Shown in pieces: positions 1 through 9,509 of a stretch of 64,000 bases of DNA. Origin of the DNA: Gymnopilus junonius (taxonomy: Eukaryota; Basidiomycota; Agaricomycetes; Agaricales; Galerinaceae); assembly GCA_015501075.1 (NCBI GenBank), contig JADNYJ010000010.1:186001-250000 (forward strand). The letters run 5' to 3'. A program made the translations under genes and the position numbers. The stretch's first letter is position 1. Each line of letters opens with the position of its first letter. The notes under the pieces were generated by a model that was given only the letters and a program-made list of their open reading frames with translations, made no database searches and had not been told where the DNA came from.

Positions 1-703
1 AATATGTAATATGATATATTCAAATCATCATAGTTAAAAGATCCAAAATGCCCAATAATTCAAATAATTGGCAACTTGATTCTGTTGTTCTGTTTAAAGG
101 TCTTGTCTATGTACAAAAAAGGGGTATTGGTTACGTTTTGTTCTGCCCGTCTACATTACTGAAAGAGAAATTCAAAATATCCTGTCATGATCATTAAACG
201 AGAGCAGATTGTGAAAAGAAATCAAAGCACAAGAAAGATAATCCAAGATATTGAAGTGACGATAAATCAAACCATATGCCAGACAACGCCAGTGGTTGGA
301 TGATGATGGTCCATGGAAGGGTCCTAAATCAGGAAATAACGGAAGGAAAAAAGCAAGACAAACGGAATCAAATGGACACGGAAGCGAAAACAACTCATCA
401 GATAGAAAAAGGAAACTTGTGGATCCGTAACGAAAGAGAGGGAGAGACAACGGAAACAATGCAGGTTTTTACAACAACAGAGAAACAAGGTATCCAAGGC
501 GTTGATAAATTACTACATACAAAGCCAAGAAGGCACCCCTGAAGAATGAGTCAGGGGGAAGTGGAGGGCGGTTCAGGTGGGTTTCATTATCCATATATGG
601 ATGGCTTTGAGAAATTTCCAGCGCTTGCGGAAAAGTTTGCCTGTGGGCAAACAGGTTAGCAATAGCGTTACAGAGTCGAACGGAAAGAAGAGATGAGGGA
701 TTG
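1..703. other. intergenic, no gene seen
   Basis: AT-rich sequence downstream of the minus-strand regulator. Short open frames exist on both strands, but none shows a recognisable domain or continues across plausible splice sites. The part nearest 703 is presumably the 3' untranslated region of that regulator. The window edge cuts whatever lies to the left. Confidence 0.5.
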
Positions 704-3700
704 TCAACATACATGTGACATTCCATTCGTCCTGTCCAACATCATGTCGTCGACTGCCATTGCATGTGTATGGTGATGATGTGGTGACGATGTTCCACCT
801 TGAACGCGTGGGGCAACAGTCGCCATATGGTGGAGTTCCATGTCACCAGTACGCACTCTGTTGAAGAGGCGGTTCATTTCGTTGGCTTGATCTCCCGCCT
901 CCTCGTAAGCGTAGCTATATTGCTTCAAGCCAGCGATGCAGTTGGAAACTTCAGGCCGCCCGAGTCGGGCAAGCAGCGTCCCTGCAAGTATACAACTGAT
1001 ATGCATAACGGCCGGATCCAGGCGCTGAGAGAGAGAGGGGTCAATGATCTGATAAGCTCGAGAGTAACCTGTGCCATTGGACTCACAAGGTACCCATTCG
1101 ACGTTAATACACCTGCAAGACCTGCTATGCGTAGTGCACCGTGTAAAGCCTCATCCGCTACTTTCCGCTTGACCGTATCAATTTCCAAATGGTTGAGAGG
1201 AAGACCAATGGCTCCATTTAGCTCTTTGACGCCGAAATCGTCCAAGGCGTTGAATAGAATAATCCACATCACATGGTATGTAGCATCGCTGGAGCAGGAT
1301 GATACAGCCTAGAAAAAAAGAATGAAGGTAAAAGTGAGAATGCCTCTTTGTAAGTAAAAATTGCATTGGACTTGCAGAAACAAAGTCCCATTCGCCTTCG
1401 AAATTACTTGGGACGCCAACCAAATTGAGATATTTGTCTCTCCATTCAGTCAGTGCGTTCGAAAATGCACAGAGGTTCTCGAATGGTATGCCATCGGAAT
1501 CGGTAGCAGGCCGCCATAACTGCCTTGACATCTGGCGCGCTGTTCGTGCGAGTGAGTGAGCGGCCCGGTAATAACCCTATCAATGAGAAGAATCATCAAG
1601 GCCTATCCATTTCTAAAGCGGATGGAACATACCAAAAACTGTCAGAAGAAGTCGTAAGATACAGAACTTATTTTGTTGAGATAAAATAGAAAGCATACCT
1701 CTAATTGCTCCCTAGGAGATGGGGCAATTTGACCATCTGTCATTTCCGTGTTAATCGGGTCTGCTGTGTAGAAGTCGATATCGTAGTCGTCATCATCTAG
1801 AACAGGCTTTCGTCGATAATAAGCCGAAGCATACGCATCGGATATGCAAGTCATCCACCACGCAAAAATCATAGTCCCGCGGCTTTCTGGGTCTTGAATA
1901 TTTGCCATCACAGATTTATGATTGATCTTCATGAAAAACAGGTCAATGATGGAAGGAAGGCAATAAGAAAAATGCCAGAAAGATTGCATACTCACTCCTA
2001 AGTCAAGCAAGTGTCGCGTGGCAGACGTCAACCAAAACCCGTGGAATCCTAAGACTTATCAGACATTTTCATGGCTTAATTTTTGACAAGAGTTACCATT
2101 GGGGTCATCAGGATTTTCTGCAACGTGGATGCATTAATAATAACCTGGCTTTGATACTAAAAACAACCTACGATTTTGCAAGGGTTCAATAAGTAGTGAA
2201 ATGACCACATGATCAGATGAGGGAATGCGATGGACTTTCAAAGCTTCCGCAAGGTCTCTCGCCCGATCTATGAGAGTTTTGGCCAGCAGACTCTGACCGC
2301 CTGGACGTCGACGATCCGAAATCAAGAGTGGATGTTCAGAAAATTTGGTACCCCATGCAAGGACCGTGGCCACTAGAGCAGGATGCAGTGGAGGAGCATT
2401 GTTTGGAATTGCTGAAGGTTGTAGTTGAAGCCGTGCTCGGAACTGTTCGGGATTAAGGAGGGGAAGACGCGTATGCACTATCTGAAAGAAGACTTCCACG
2501 AGGTCCAATGCGAACCTGGAGTTCGTAAGGAATGTCAGCCTAAATGAATGTACTGGCGGCCGAAAAAGCCAAAAAGATTGGATGAATGGTTCGCAAATAG
2601 GCCAGATGTTATTCGCAAAAAGGGAAGCAAAGCATCGGAGGGCAATAACTGTGAGAAAGGAAAACTCACTCTGATCTGAAATTCTCATCTTCTAATTTTG
2701 CAGCTAATTCACCCCAAGTGTCGTATGGTGAATTGACATGAACGGGAGAAAACGAAGGCTCGCTAGCATCGGGATGAGCATATAGGTATGGATGACCATC
2801 AGGCTAATACATACCTCAATTGGTCTGGTGGTGCGAAAACAAAGCGTAGAACATCGCGTGTTGGCGTGCTTAACGTCAGCGGGGGATAGAAGCCATACCG
2901 GACCATTAGAGACACATTATGTGGACTTGCTAACGGCTGAACGGATGGGGCTTCAGGAGTGGGAGGTACGCTGTTCCACCGTCCATTAGATGTGAGCAGA
3001 GCAAGGAAAACGCAAACACACTATTTTGGCGGGGCGGGAGAGGAGGAACTGCGTGTAATTAGTCAATATCTGGGGAGTACAAGCTTCTCCGACTGTCCAA
3101 AGAATCACCGCCACTGGGGCGGTTCCGTTGACAAGGTCAGAGAAGGAGGTCCAACATACTTTGAGCTAGAGGAACTGAGGTTTCTTGGTCGCCGACTGAC
3201 AGCGTTATTTCGTTTCTTTTCGCTGGTGGCCTGTTGCACATAGTGCCTGGGAAAGGGTTGAGGATGGACAGTCGGAATAGCTGCAGAAGAGACGCCTACG
3301 TGCAGGGATAATTTTTTGATAAACAGTGCTGATGTAAAATAAGACTTGGATCAGATGGGGTGGAGATAAGAGCAAAGTACCTGACACTGAGTTGACGAAG
3401 AGGAATTAGCAAGTGAATGGGGGGGAGTCGCACATAAACAATCTACCTTGTCCTGACCGGGGAGTCGATTGCACTTGACCTTGCGCGATCTAGATTAGAA
3501 TTGACTATTGTGGACGACGCATGGCAATCTAATTAGCAAACCTGCAGGCGTCACAAGCGGTGTTTTGTTTGCGGGGAGGAGGAAGAGTCTTTGCTAACTC
3601 ATGCATTTGATTCTGCATGGACGGAGTAGGTAGCACGAGCCCTAAAGAGGAATTGAGCGCCAAAGAAGAAAGAAAGCGGCGGAACTGACCTTGCTGCTGC

Positions 3701-3735
3701 TGGGCATGGCTGGGATAGTGGATATCGTGCTGCAT
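704..3735 (-). CDS. Zn2Cys6 fungal-specific transcription factor
   Basis: Nuclear DNA-binding regulator of the Gal4-type class; the target pathway cannot be told from sequence. The start at 3735 gives a short Gln/Pro-containing lead, then a binuclear zinc cluster with spacing C-X2-C-X6-C-X8-C-X2-C-X6-C (CDACRSRKVKC, then CQHC and YPCTHYVQQATSEKKR). The cluster is encoded by four exons, one only 6 nt long (3381-3386). The fungal_trans middle domain follows at roughly 2690-1640, including LPLLNPEQFRARL and the stretch AWWMTCISDAYASAYYRRKP, then an acidic DDDDYDIDFYTADP motif. The C-terminal part reads LAGTLLARLGRPEVSN and KQYSYAYEEAGDQANEM, as in many Agaricomycete homologues. The intron with donor near 1113 is needed to reach the correct C-terminal frame. 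Around ten introns in all; the stop at 704-706 follows an unconserved His-rich tail. Class certain, individual exon ends less so. Confidence 0.85.
3381..3386 (-). other. 6-nt microexon inside the zinc cluster
   Basis: On the minus strand the six bases TGTCAG lie between a 60-nt intron (3387-3446, GTAGAT...CTCAG) and a 52-nt intron (3329-3380, GTACTT...CATCAG). Including them restores the fourth cysteine and correct C-X2-C spacing (Cys-Gln | His-Cys). Skipping them, or retaining either intron, loses the zinc ligand or the frame. Splicing is inferred from sequence only. Confidence 0.75.
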
Positions 3736-3944
3736 GACAGACTCGGGGGAGATCCAGCTTTAATGGACAGGTATATATAGGGACTGGGCAAAGCAGGGAC
3801 AACACAATCTGTTACATTTTATTACGTCAGCAGCTATCTCCGGATCCGATATCGTGGCGACCCTGCATTCCGGTACCGATTTCTCTGCTAGTCACATTCC
3901 GTCACTATCCTTTTTCGGTCACACATCCTCACACCTCACACATC
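3736..3944. promoter_or_regulatory. shared promoter of the Zn2Cys6 regulator (-) and TOM22 (+)
   Basis: 209 bp separate the two divergent start codons. The one obvious element is a TATA-like run GTATATATAG at 3771-3780, 165 bp before the TOM22 ATG and about 36 bp before the regulator ATG. It could be read in either direction. No other motif is called. Confidence 0.45.
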
Positions 3945-4448
3945 ATGGTCAAGGTTGAAATTGTCGAAGAGAAGGAGCATCAGTCCCCCTATGCCTCCTC
4001 CTCATCATCACGGACGTCCAGCTCCGTCTCCCTCTCCTCAGTCGAGTCAGATGCCTCAGTAGAAGAGTCCTTCTTCGACCGCATCGCCGCCCTCAAGGAC
4101 ATCGTTCCACCCACCACCAGACACAACATCTTCACCCGCATCTCAAAGACTGCCTCTTTCGTCAAGAAGGGCTCAAAAGTCATTGGAAACATTGTCTGGG
4201 TTGTCACCACCTCTGCCCTCCTCGTGGGCCTGCCATTAGCCCTCGTGGTTGAGGACGAGGCTAAGATTGTCGCCCAGGAGAAAGAGATGTTGGAACAGCA
4301 GCAAGGGGCGCAACAAGTTAGTTCCATGGATCTTTCCGCACTTACGTGTCGCCTGACTCCATCCCTTTTGCAGATGATGGCTCCATCGTTATATCCCCAG
4401 CCCGGTTCAGAGAACCAAACAAAAGCCCTAGTTCCACCTGGATTCTGA
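3945..4448 (+). CDS. TOM22: mitochondrial import receptor subunit Tom22
   Basis: Central receptor of the TOM complex in the mitochondrial outer membrane; it binds presequences and organises the Tom40 pore. The spliced product is about 148 aa. Residues 1-48 are Ser/Glu-rich and acidic, then come IAALKDIVPPTTR and, at about 83-102, one transmembrane segment (VWVVTTSALLVGLPLALVV) followed by EDEAKIVAQEKEM. This is the classical fungal Tom22 pattern of acidic cytosolic domain, single tail anchor and short intermembrane tail. One 57-nt intron (GTTAGT...TTGCAG, 4316-4372) separates GAQQ from MMAPSLYPQPG; it is divisible by three and stop-free, so an unspliced reading also stays open. Divergent from the zinc-cluster gene and convergent with the complex I gene. 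Confidence 0.93.
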   Translation: MVKVEIVEEKEHQSPYASSSSSRTSSSVSLSSVESDASVEESFFDRIAALKDIVPPTTRHNIFTRISKTASFVKKGSKVIGNIVWVVTTSALLVGLPLALVVEDEAKIVAQEKEMLEQQQGAQQVSSMDLSALTCRLTPSLLQMMAPSLYPQPGSENQTKALVPPGF

Positions 4449-4710
4449 AGCTGGACCGCATACGGGCCACCGCTAGCATATATATTACCTTACTTTGCCT
4501 CCAACATTTGTATTCAGTTCTCATGACTGCCTCCTACGTTCGGGATTCAACCACCACTCCTCTTTCCTCTCAGACGTCGCCATGTGCAAACACTTCTTGT
4601 GTGAGACTTGATTAACTGCTGCTGCTGCGCAAATTTATTATCTGCAGCATAGGACTCTCAGGCACCAAGAATTGTTTATAAAATTCTAATAATAACATCC
4701 GTCCGCTACA

Positions 4711-6239
4711 CTAATATTCTTCAGCCTGGAAAACAATTTCAAAAGTTAGTGCACTGTCAACACTTTCTCGTAAGCGGAACTCACGACAACGATTGATGGG
4801 CGAGGTGGGAAGACAACAGGCCGCACATAATTCTCCCTGGAGTACAAGGCATGCATTAATTTCTGAACTGTCGAACATCTGAAAGCAAGCTTCACTCACG
4901 CTGAACGATAGCGGCGAAGATACGTGATCGCATGAGTTTCGACTTCTGAAGGCTGAACGCCAACAGCATCCCAGTCTCCAGGAAGATCAGCATCATCTAT
5001 GTATCTTCTCGTTACCTCGTCTGGGCTAATAGTGGGCCACCACGCATTTTGACCCAATTTAGCGATGAAAGTGGCGATCGACTTGGGGAGGACGGGCGCG
5101 CGTGAAGGGGGCTGCAGCGTTATTGAAGTTACGAGATCCAAAAGATACTCATATGATAATGTGGAGGGACCTGGAAGGTTAAGTGTCTGTGACGGAAGGG
5201 GGCTCGGCATCAAGTTTGCTAACGCCTGAGCGACATCTAGCACCTATATTAATGATCATCTTGATAAATAACATAGCCAAAGTGACATAACATAACTCAC
5301 ATGAACGGGCCTTATTTTCGTCTGCGCGTGGTTTAATTTCCACCAGATAGGCCACACTACACGTCAAAATTCAATAAGCTCAATATAAATTTATGAGTCG
5401 GATGAAAACGAACCAGCCATATTATTCAATAGTTTATCCTCATATCCAAACATTGGACCAGGACGAATGATCGTAGCAGCAGGGAAAGCTGCCTTTACTC
5501 GTTCTTCAGCCTCAGCCTTGGCCTGGTAAAACTTGGATGAAGAGCTCTTGGAGGCGCCTAAATGAGAAATTTGAATGAAGTTAGAAACACCATATTGAGC
5601 AGCAATTTTTGCGATCCGTTCTGCACTAAGGGCGTTCGCCGACAGATAGTCGAAATTCCTGAGTAAAATACTTTTAGCCAAAAGGAGACGTAAAAATAAG
5701 AGGGTAGCATACTTGGTCTCGTATTCTCTTCCTACAAGATTGTAAACCGTGTCGGAGTGCCGCAGACACTCAGCAATTGCATTTTCATCTCGGGCGTCCC
5801 ACTCCTGTCATTTATTCCTTCAGACCTCACCACTCGAAAACTCAACGCAACGTACCATTCGGACAATCTGGCCCAAATCTCCCATTGGCTTCAGGACACG
5901 CGCCTCGTCCTCGTCACGATATGGGGCAATAACCTGAGTACCCAATTTGCCTGTCCAGCATCAAGAATTTAGTCAAGTTTCACCACACGCGTTACTTGTA
6001 GATGTACCGAGTTTGGAAACGAGGTATCTTCCCAGAAATCCTGTGGACCCGAAGACGGTGACTCGATGACCAGAAACAGCGCTGTATCCAGGAGGTCCAT
6101 TAGAAACGATGGGTTTGCTACCTGGCAAGGTCACTAGGTCATGGTATGCCCGCTGGAAAATACCTCAAACGACAATCCATCACAACAAAAAGAGTTGGCT
6201 TACTTTACCAATAGAAACTGTACGCTGCATGCGCAGCAT
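4711..6239 (-). CDS. NADH-ubiquinone oxidoreductase 39/40-kDa subunit (NDUFA9 homologue), mitochondrial
   Basis: Accessory subunit of respiratory complex I, an atypical short-chain dehydrogenase that binds NADPH without being part of the electron path. The start MLRMQRTVSIG is basic, as expected of a mitochondrial presequence. After a tiny second exon come VTVFGSTGFLGRYLVSKL (Rossmann-type nucleotide-binding turn), QVIAPYRDEDEARVLKPMGD and VYNLVGREYETKNFDYL, then HLGASKSSSSKFYQAKAEAE, IIRPGPMFGYEDKLLN, WPIWWKLNHAQTKIRPVHV and a C-terminal THAITYLRRYRSA. Two small last exons (ENYVRPVVFPPRP, then VAEEY and stop at 4711-4713) complete a normal-length protein. About ten exons, all joined by GT-AG introns that keep frame. 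Confidence 0.9.
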
Positions 6240-6468
6240 CTTGGGTACTGTGGTTGTCCAGGAGGGTGCTCTTTAGTTTTAATCACTGTCGAGAGGTCGG
6301 TTGGCGGCGGGAGTCGACATTCGCAGGTTCACGTGACTCATCAAGTCATTCAATCATTGTCAACGTCGATACTCTAGGCTCATCTCACATTTATCTATCT
6401 ACTAGTTCCCCTATTATCTCTTCCCAGACGCTCGAAAACTATAGTCACTTTCATAAACTGCCGTCAGA
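6240..6468. promoter_or_regulatory. divergent promoter, NDUFA9-like (-) / UPF0390 (+)
   Basis: 229 bp between the two start codons, rich in pyrimidine tracts on the plus strand near 6400-6460. No clear TATA element seen. Confidence 0.4.
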
Positions 6469-6774
6469 ATGGCGCAAGGAAAGACAAAAGGACTGCAATC
6501 AAAAATCGCAAACACCCGACATGCTGCAAGATCCGCTGCGAACACCAAGAAGGGTAAACGAGATGTCGCTCCCAAGAAGCCTATTCTCATGAAACAAGCT
6601 GCGATGAAAAAGGCATGTTTACTTCTCAGAGTTTATATCCGCAGTTACTGATCCTTTGTATCGGAGTAGGACTTGACAGCGAAGATTAACAAGTCGATTG
6701 AACGTCAAATGGTCTCTGCTGCATCTTCAGGACCGCTGACCATCATGAAAAATACAATCCCTGAGTGGGCCTGA
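6469..6774 (+). CDS. small basic UPF0390 (DUF2462) family protein
   Basis: An 80-aa, strongly basic protein beginning MAQGKTKGLQSKIANTRHAA and containing KKGKRDVAPKKPILMKQAAMKK. The MAQG start, Ala/Lys-rich body and APKK motif match the eukaryotic UPF0390 family (relatives of human C19orf53), whose function is poorly known but often nucleolar. One intron interrupts it; the best join uses donor GTTTAC near 6616 and acceptor GACAG near 6681, giving MKKASKINKSIERQMVSAA and the ending MKNTIPEWA at 6772-6774. A GC-AG alternative donor two codons earlier breaks frame. Intron ends are moderately sure, family good. Confidence 0.75.
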
Positions 6775-8265
6775 CTAGTGCGAATGATTAGTACCCCTTA
6801 TAACCTCCCGTCCTATATTTACAGAGGCTCATCGTCTGATACCAAGAAAAAACCAGGCAAATAAAGTTGCATGACAGAGCGGCGTTTAATTTCACGACCT
6901 CGCATGCGGGTCTGGACATTTAGTATGTTTTGCATACTTTCTTGTGTGTTTCTTATCTAATTTCTCGATACAGATTACATTGATCATGTTCATGTATACT
7001 TGACAGCACCACATGAGCGCTAGCGCTCATGTCTGATGTGACCTATGGAGCATCCCGCATACTGTTATTCAAACTATGCCGAGATTCGCCTTCAATCTTT
7101 TGGGGAACAGAAGCTATTAATGTCGTGGGCTGGCTCCGACGCGACACATGTTGGTTTTTCTCTTACTTCTAGACGAAATTTAACTATCGGAAATGATTTT
7201 CGTAATGTACGCAATGTTTCTATATATTTCTAATTCCCGAGATTCTCGCAGGGTTCAGTGCTCAGGGAGGCGAAGATGTTACGGATTCATCGGTGAACCG
7301 TTCGGTTTTACTTCTGAAAATACTCAGGTGCCCGCTCAGTTTTAAATGGTCCGGCCGCATGAGTGACACCTCCTACCGAAGCTCTGACTCCTCACGACTG
7401 CCCACCGGCTCATCAAAGGTCCAGTCAGTCACCAAGTAGACCAGGGTGTCTCCACGGCCTTTAGAATGCTCAAAGAGATATACAAGCCTCGCCGCATATT
7501 GAAGGCGATGTTGTCGTACGTTCTCAAAAGCCCGATATACTAATTTGCAATTTCTTCAGGAACATTCGCTTGGTGTGTTCGTACAATATCTTGGTACGTT
7601 GATTGCTGAACCTTGTCAGCAAGTGGTGCTCTGCTTCGACGGGCTTGAACAGTCAGTAGAGACCCTCGACAAGTCTTGTCTCCGTGCTTCATCGAGTCCT
7701 GATGCTGTTTCGCCCAATTTTACTGGCTTCTTATCATTATCGAGGACGCATTTATTTCACTCGCCAGGGATACTCCGCGAGACGACACACTAACATATAT
7801 AAGGGTTCCACGACTCTATTATTGGCTACCGCATTGAGCCTCCCTCACCTCAACTCCGAATCATGGTTGACAGTCTCCACAAATTACAAGACAGATTATT
7901 TGGAGTCCTTATCGTCCTTGGAGCATGACCGGGAACTATTAACATTTGCGATTGGAAGATTATAACGTAAAGCTTCCTTGGAAGATGCTTATTCTTCCAC
8001 AATTTCATCGCGTCAACAATCTGGCGGCAACGTCAGGAACCTAAGCTTTGTTTTCTTGCCAAGATCGATATAACATCTTTTGACTCCCATTTTTGACCCC
8101 ACTTGCGTTGGCCCGGGCGATGGGGTTCTCCATGGAGCACCTACGGTCTGACTATTACTGCACCACAATGCTTGAACTTGATGATGGCATTGGTTTGCTA
8201 ACTTCTGAAAACGTTGTCAATCTGTTTAAATGTACCTCTGGGACTGTTCCAACAACCTACTTATC
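6775..8265. other. gene-poor interval with a perfect 22-bp palindrome
   Basis: About 1.5 kb with only short, unrecognised open frames, none linked by a convincing exon chain. It contains a perfect palindrome at 7011-7032. Sequence after 8200 is probably the leader of the membrane-protein gene that follows. Confidence 0.45.
7011..7032. repeat. perfect 22-bp palindrome
   Basis: The half-site ACATGAGCGCT is followed directly by its reverse complement AGCGCTCATGT with no spacer and no mismatch. It could bind a dimeric factor or be a chance or mobile-element trace. No gene is adjacent. Confidence 0.8.
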
Positions 8266-9113
8266 ATGGAGCCCAAGACTTCGACCTGGCAGTCGTCCTT
8301 TACAACTCAGCTGGACAGGATACCAAGCCCATCTCTAACTGAAACCGCCTCAGAAAAGATAACTAGGGCCCCGAGTATTTACCATAGGTTGAAATATGTC
8401 CTTCGAGGATTATTATACGTGCTCCTTGACTTCTTACATCTTATCTTTATTTTTCTGATCTATGTTGTTCCTGGTGCCATTGCCGTTATCATTTTTGCAG
8501 CGTGAGTCAACTAATTATCTTGCCGCTTGGATGTTTAACGCCTTACATACTTGCAGCCTGATAGTGGCATTCCATTAGCTTGGATAGCGGCAAACGGAGC
8601 AGTCACGATGTACATCCCTCTCGACTTGTAACGACTGCCATTTGTAACCCTTAAACATTCTAGGTTAACAGGAAACGCGATTCTGCGAACTCATCTAGCC
8701 CACTACACCAATAACGCGACTGCCGCTTATATCGGCTCAGTAGAATCTCTTATTGCATCCATTTGCATCACCCCTCTATCACTAGTCCTACCCAGGAACG
8801 AGAATGGCACTTCTCCCTGGTGCATCACCATTCCTACGACAGTGGTATACTCCACCTTCACCGGAGCCATTGGAAGTGCAGTATTACACCACAACCACGT
8901 TGACTTGCATGAAAGCGACGTACTACATGCAACACGCGCTGGTGCAGTCGGGGGAGCGTGTTTGGACCAAGAGTCGTCCTTGCTGCACCCATGATTGTAT
9001 CTGGGATTGGCATTCTCCTTTTACCTCTAATCCTTGCCATACAGTTAGGCCCGAAATGGGCCTTTGTCCATGCCATCGAAAGCTGGTATCGGCAAGCTTA
9101 CCGAAACTTTTAG
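8266..9113 (+). CDS. unrecognised multi-pass membrane protein, apparent 1-base frameshift
   Basis: I do not recognise the family. Exon 1 runs from ATG 8266 (an in-frame ATG at 8230 is also possible): a polar head of about 35 aa, then a long hydrophobic stretch (LLYVLLDFLHLIFIFLIYVV, PGAIAVIIFAA). A 62-nt intron (GTGAGT...GATAG) leads to GIPLAWIAANGAVTMYIPLD, and a second intron ending CTAG leads to LLTGNAILRTHLAHYTNNAT. Further hydrophobic segments near 8740 and 8830 follow. Reading is then lost at the G-run 8950-8954: with one extra G it continues as VFGPRVVLAAPMIVSGIGIL and ends AIESWYRQAYRNF at 9113. Consistent hydrophobic segments and good introns suggest a real gene of about 235 aa with about four transmembrane helices. 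Whether the shift is a sequencing indel or decay is open. Confidence 0.5.
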
Positions 9114-9509
9114 TCTTGCATTTTTAGGACATGAGGATACGATACTAAAATTGAGGAGGAATGAAGGAGAAATGAAGGAGAAATTCAAATTGGTCGGACG
9201 TCCAAATCCCTCTGCCAGTGACCCGCCGACAGAATAACCAAGAAGACTTGTCAACATAATTACTCGTAATATACCAATTCGCGCATAGTAATCGCAGCAC
9301 CATTCAATTTTAACCTATTTGATGAGTACTTTGGATGTGCTGGCTTGTAAGTGATAAAAATTATAGAAATCATCGAAAGAAATTAAAGAAAGTCCTTCAA
9401 CAATCTATTAATCACGTGACTAAAAAGGAGGAACTCGAAATTTCCTAAATTGAAACTTAAAAGCACTACGACAGGTTTGGCTCTGTGTTAACGTGGTTTT
9501 ATATTTGAG

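Noticed and set aside
4316..4372. In-frame, stop-free introns (TOM22, COQ5, ALG7, PRP8, coiled-coil gene) as a regulated retention signal
   Set aside because: About a third of such short introns will be multiples of three, and many of those lack a stop by chance. With well over a hundred introns here, a handful needs no special explanation.
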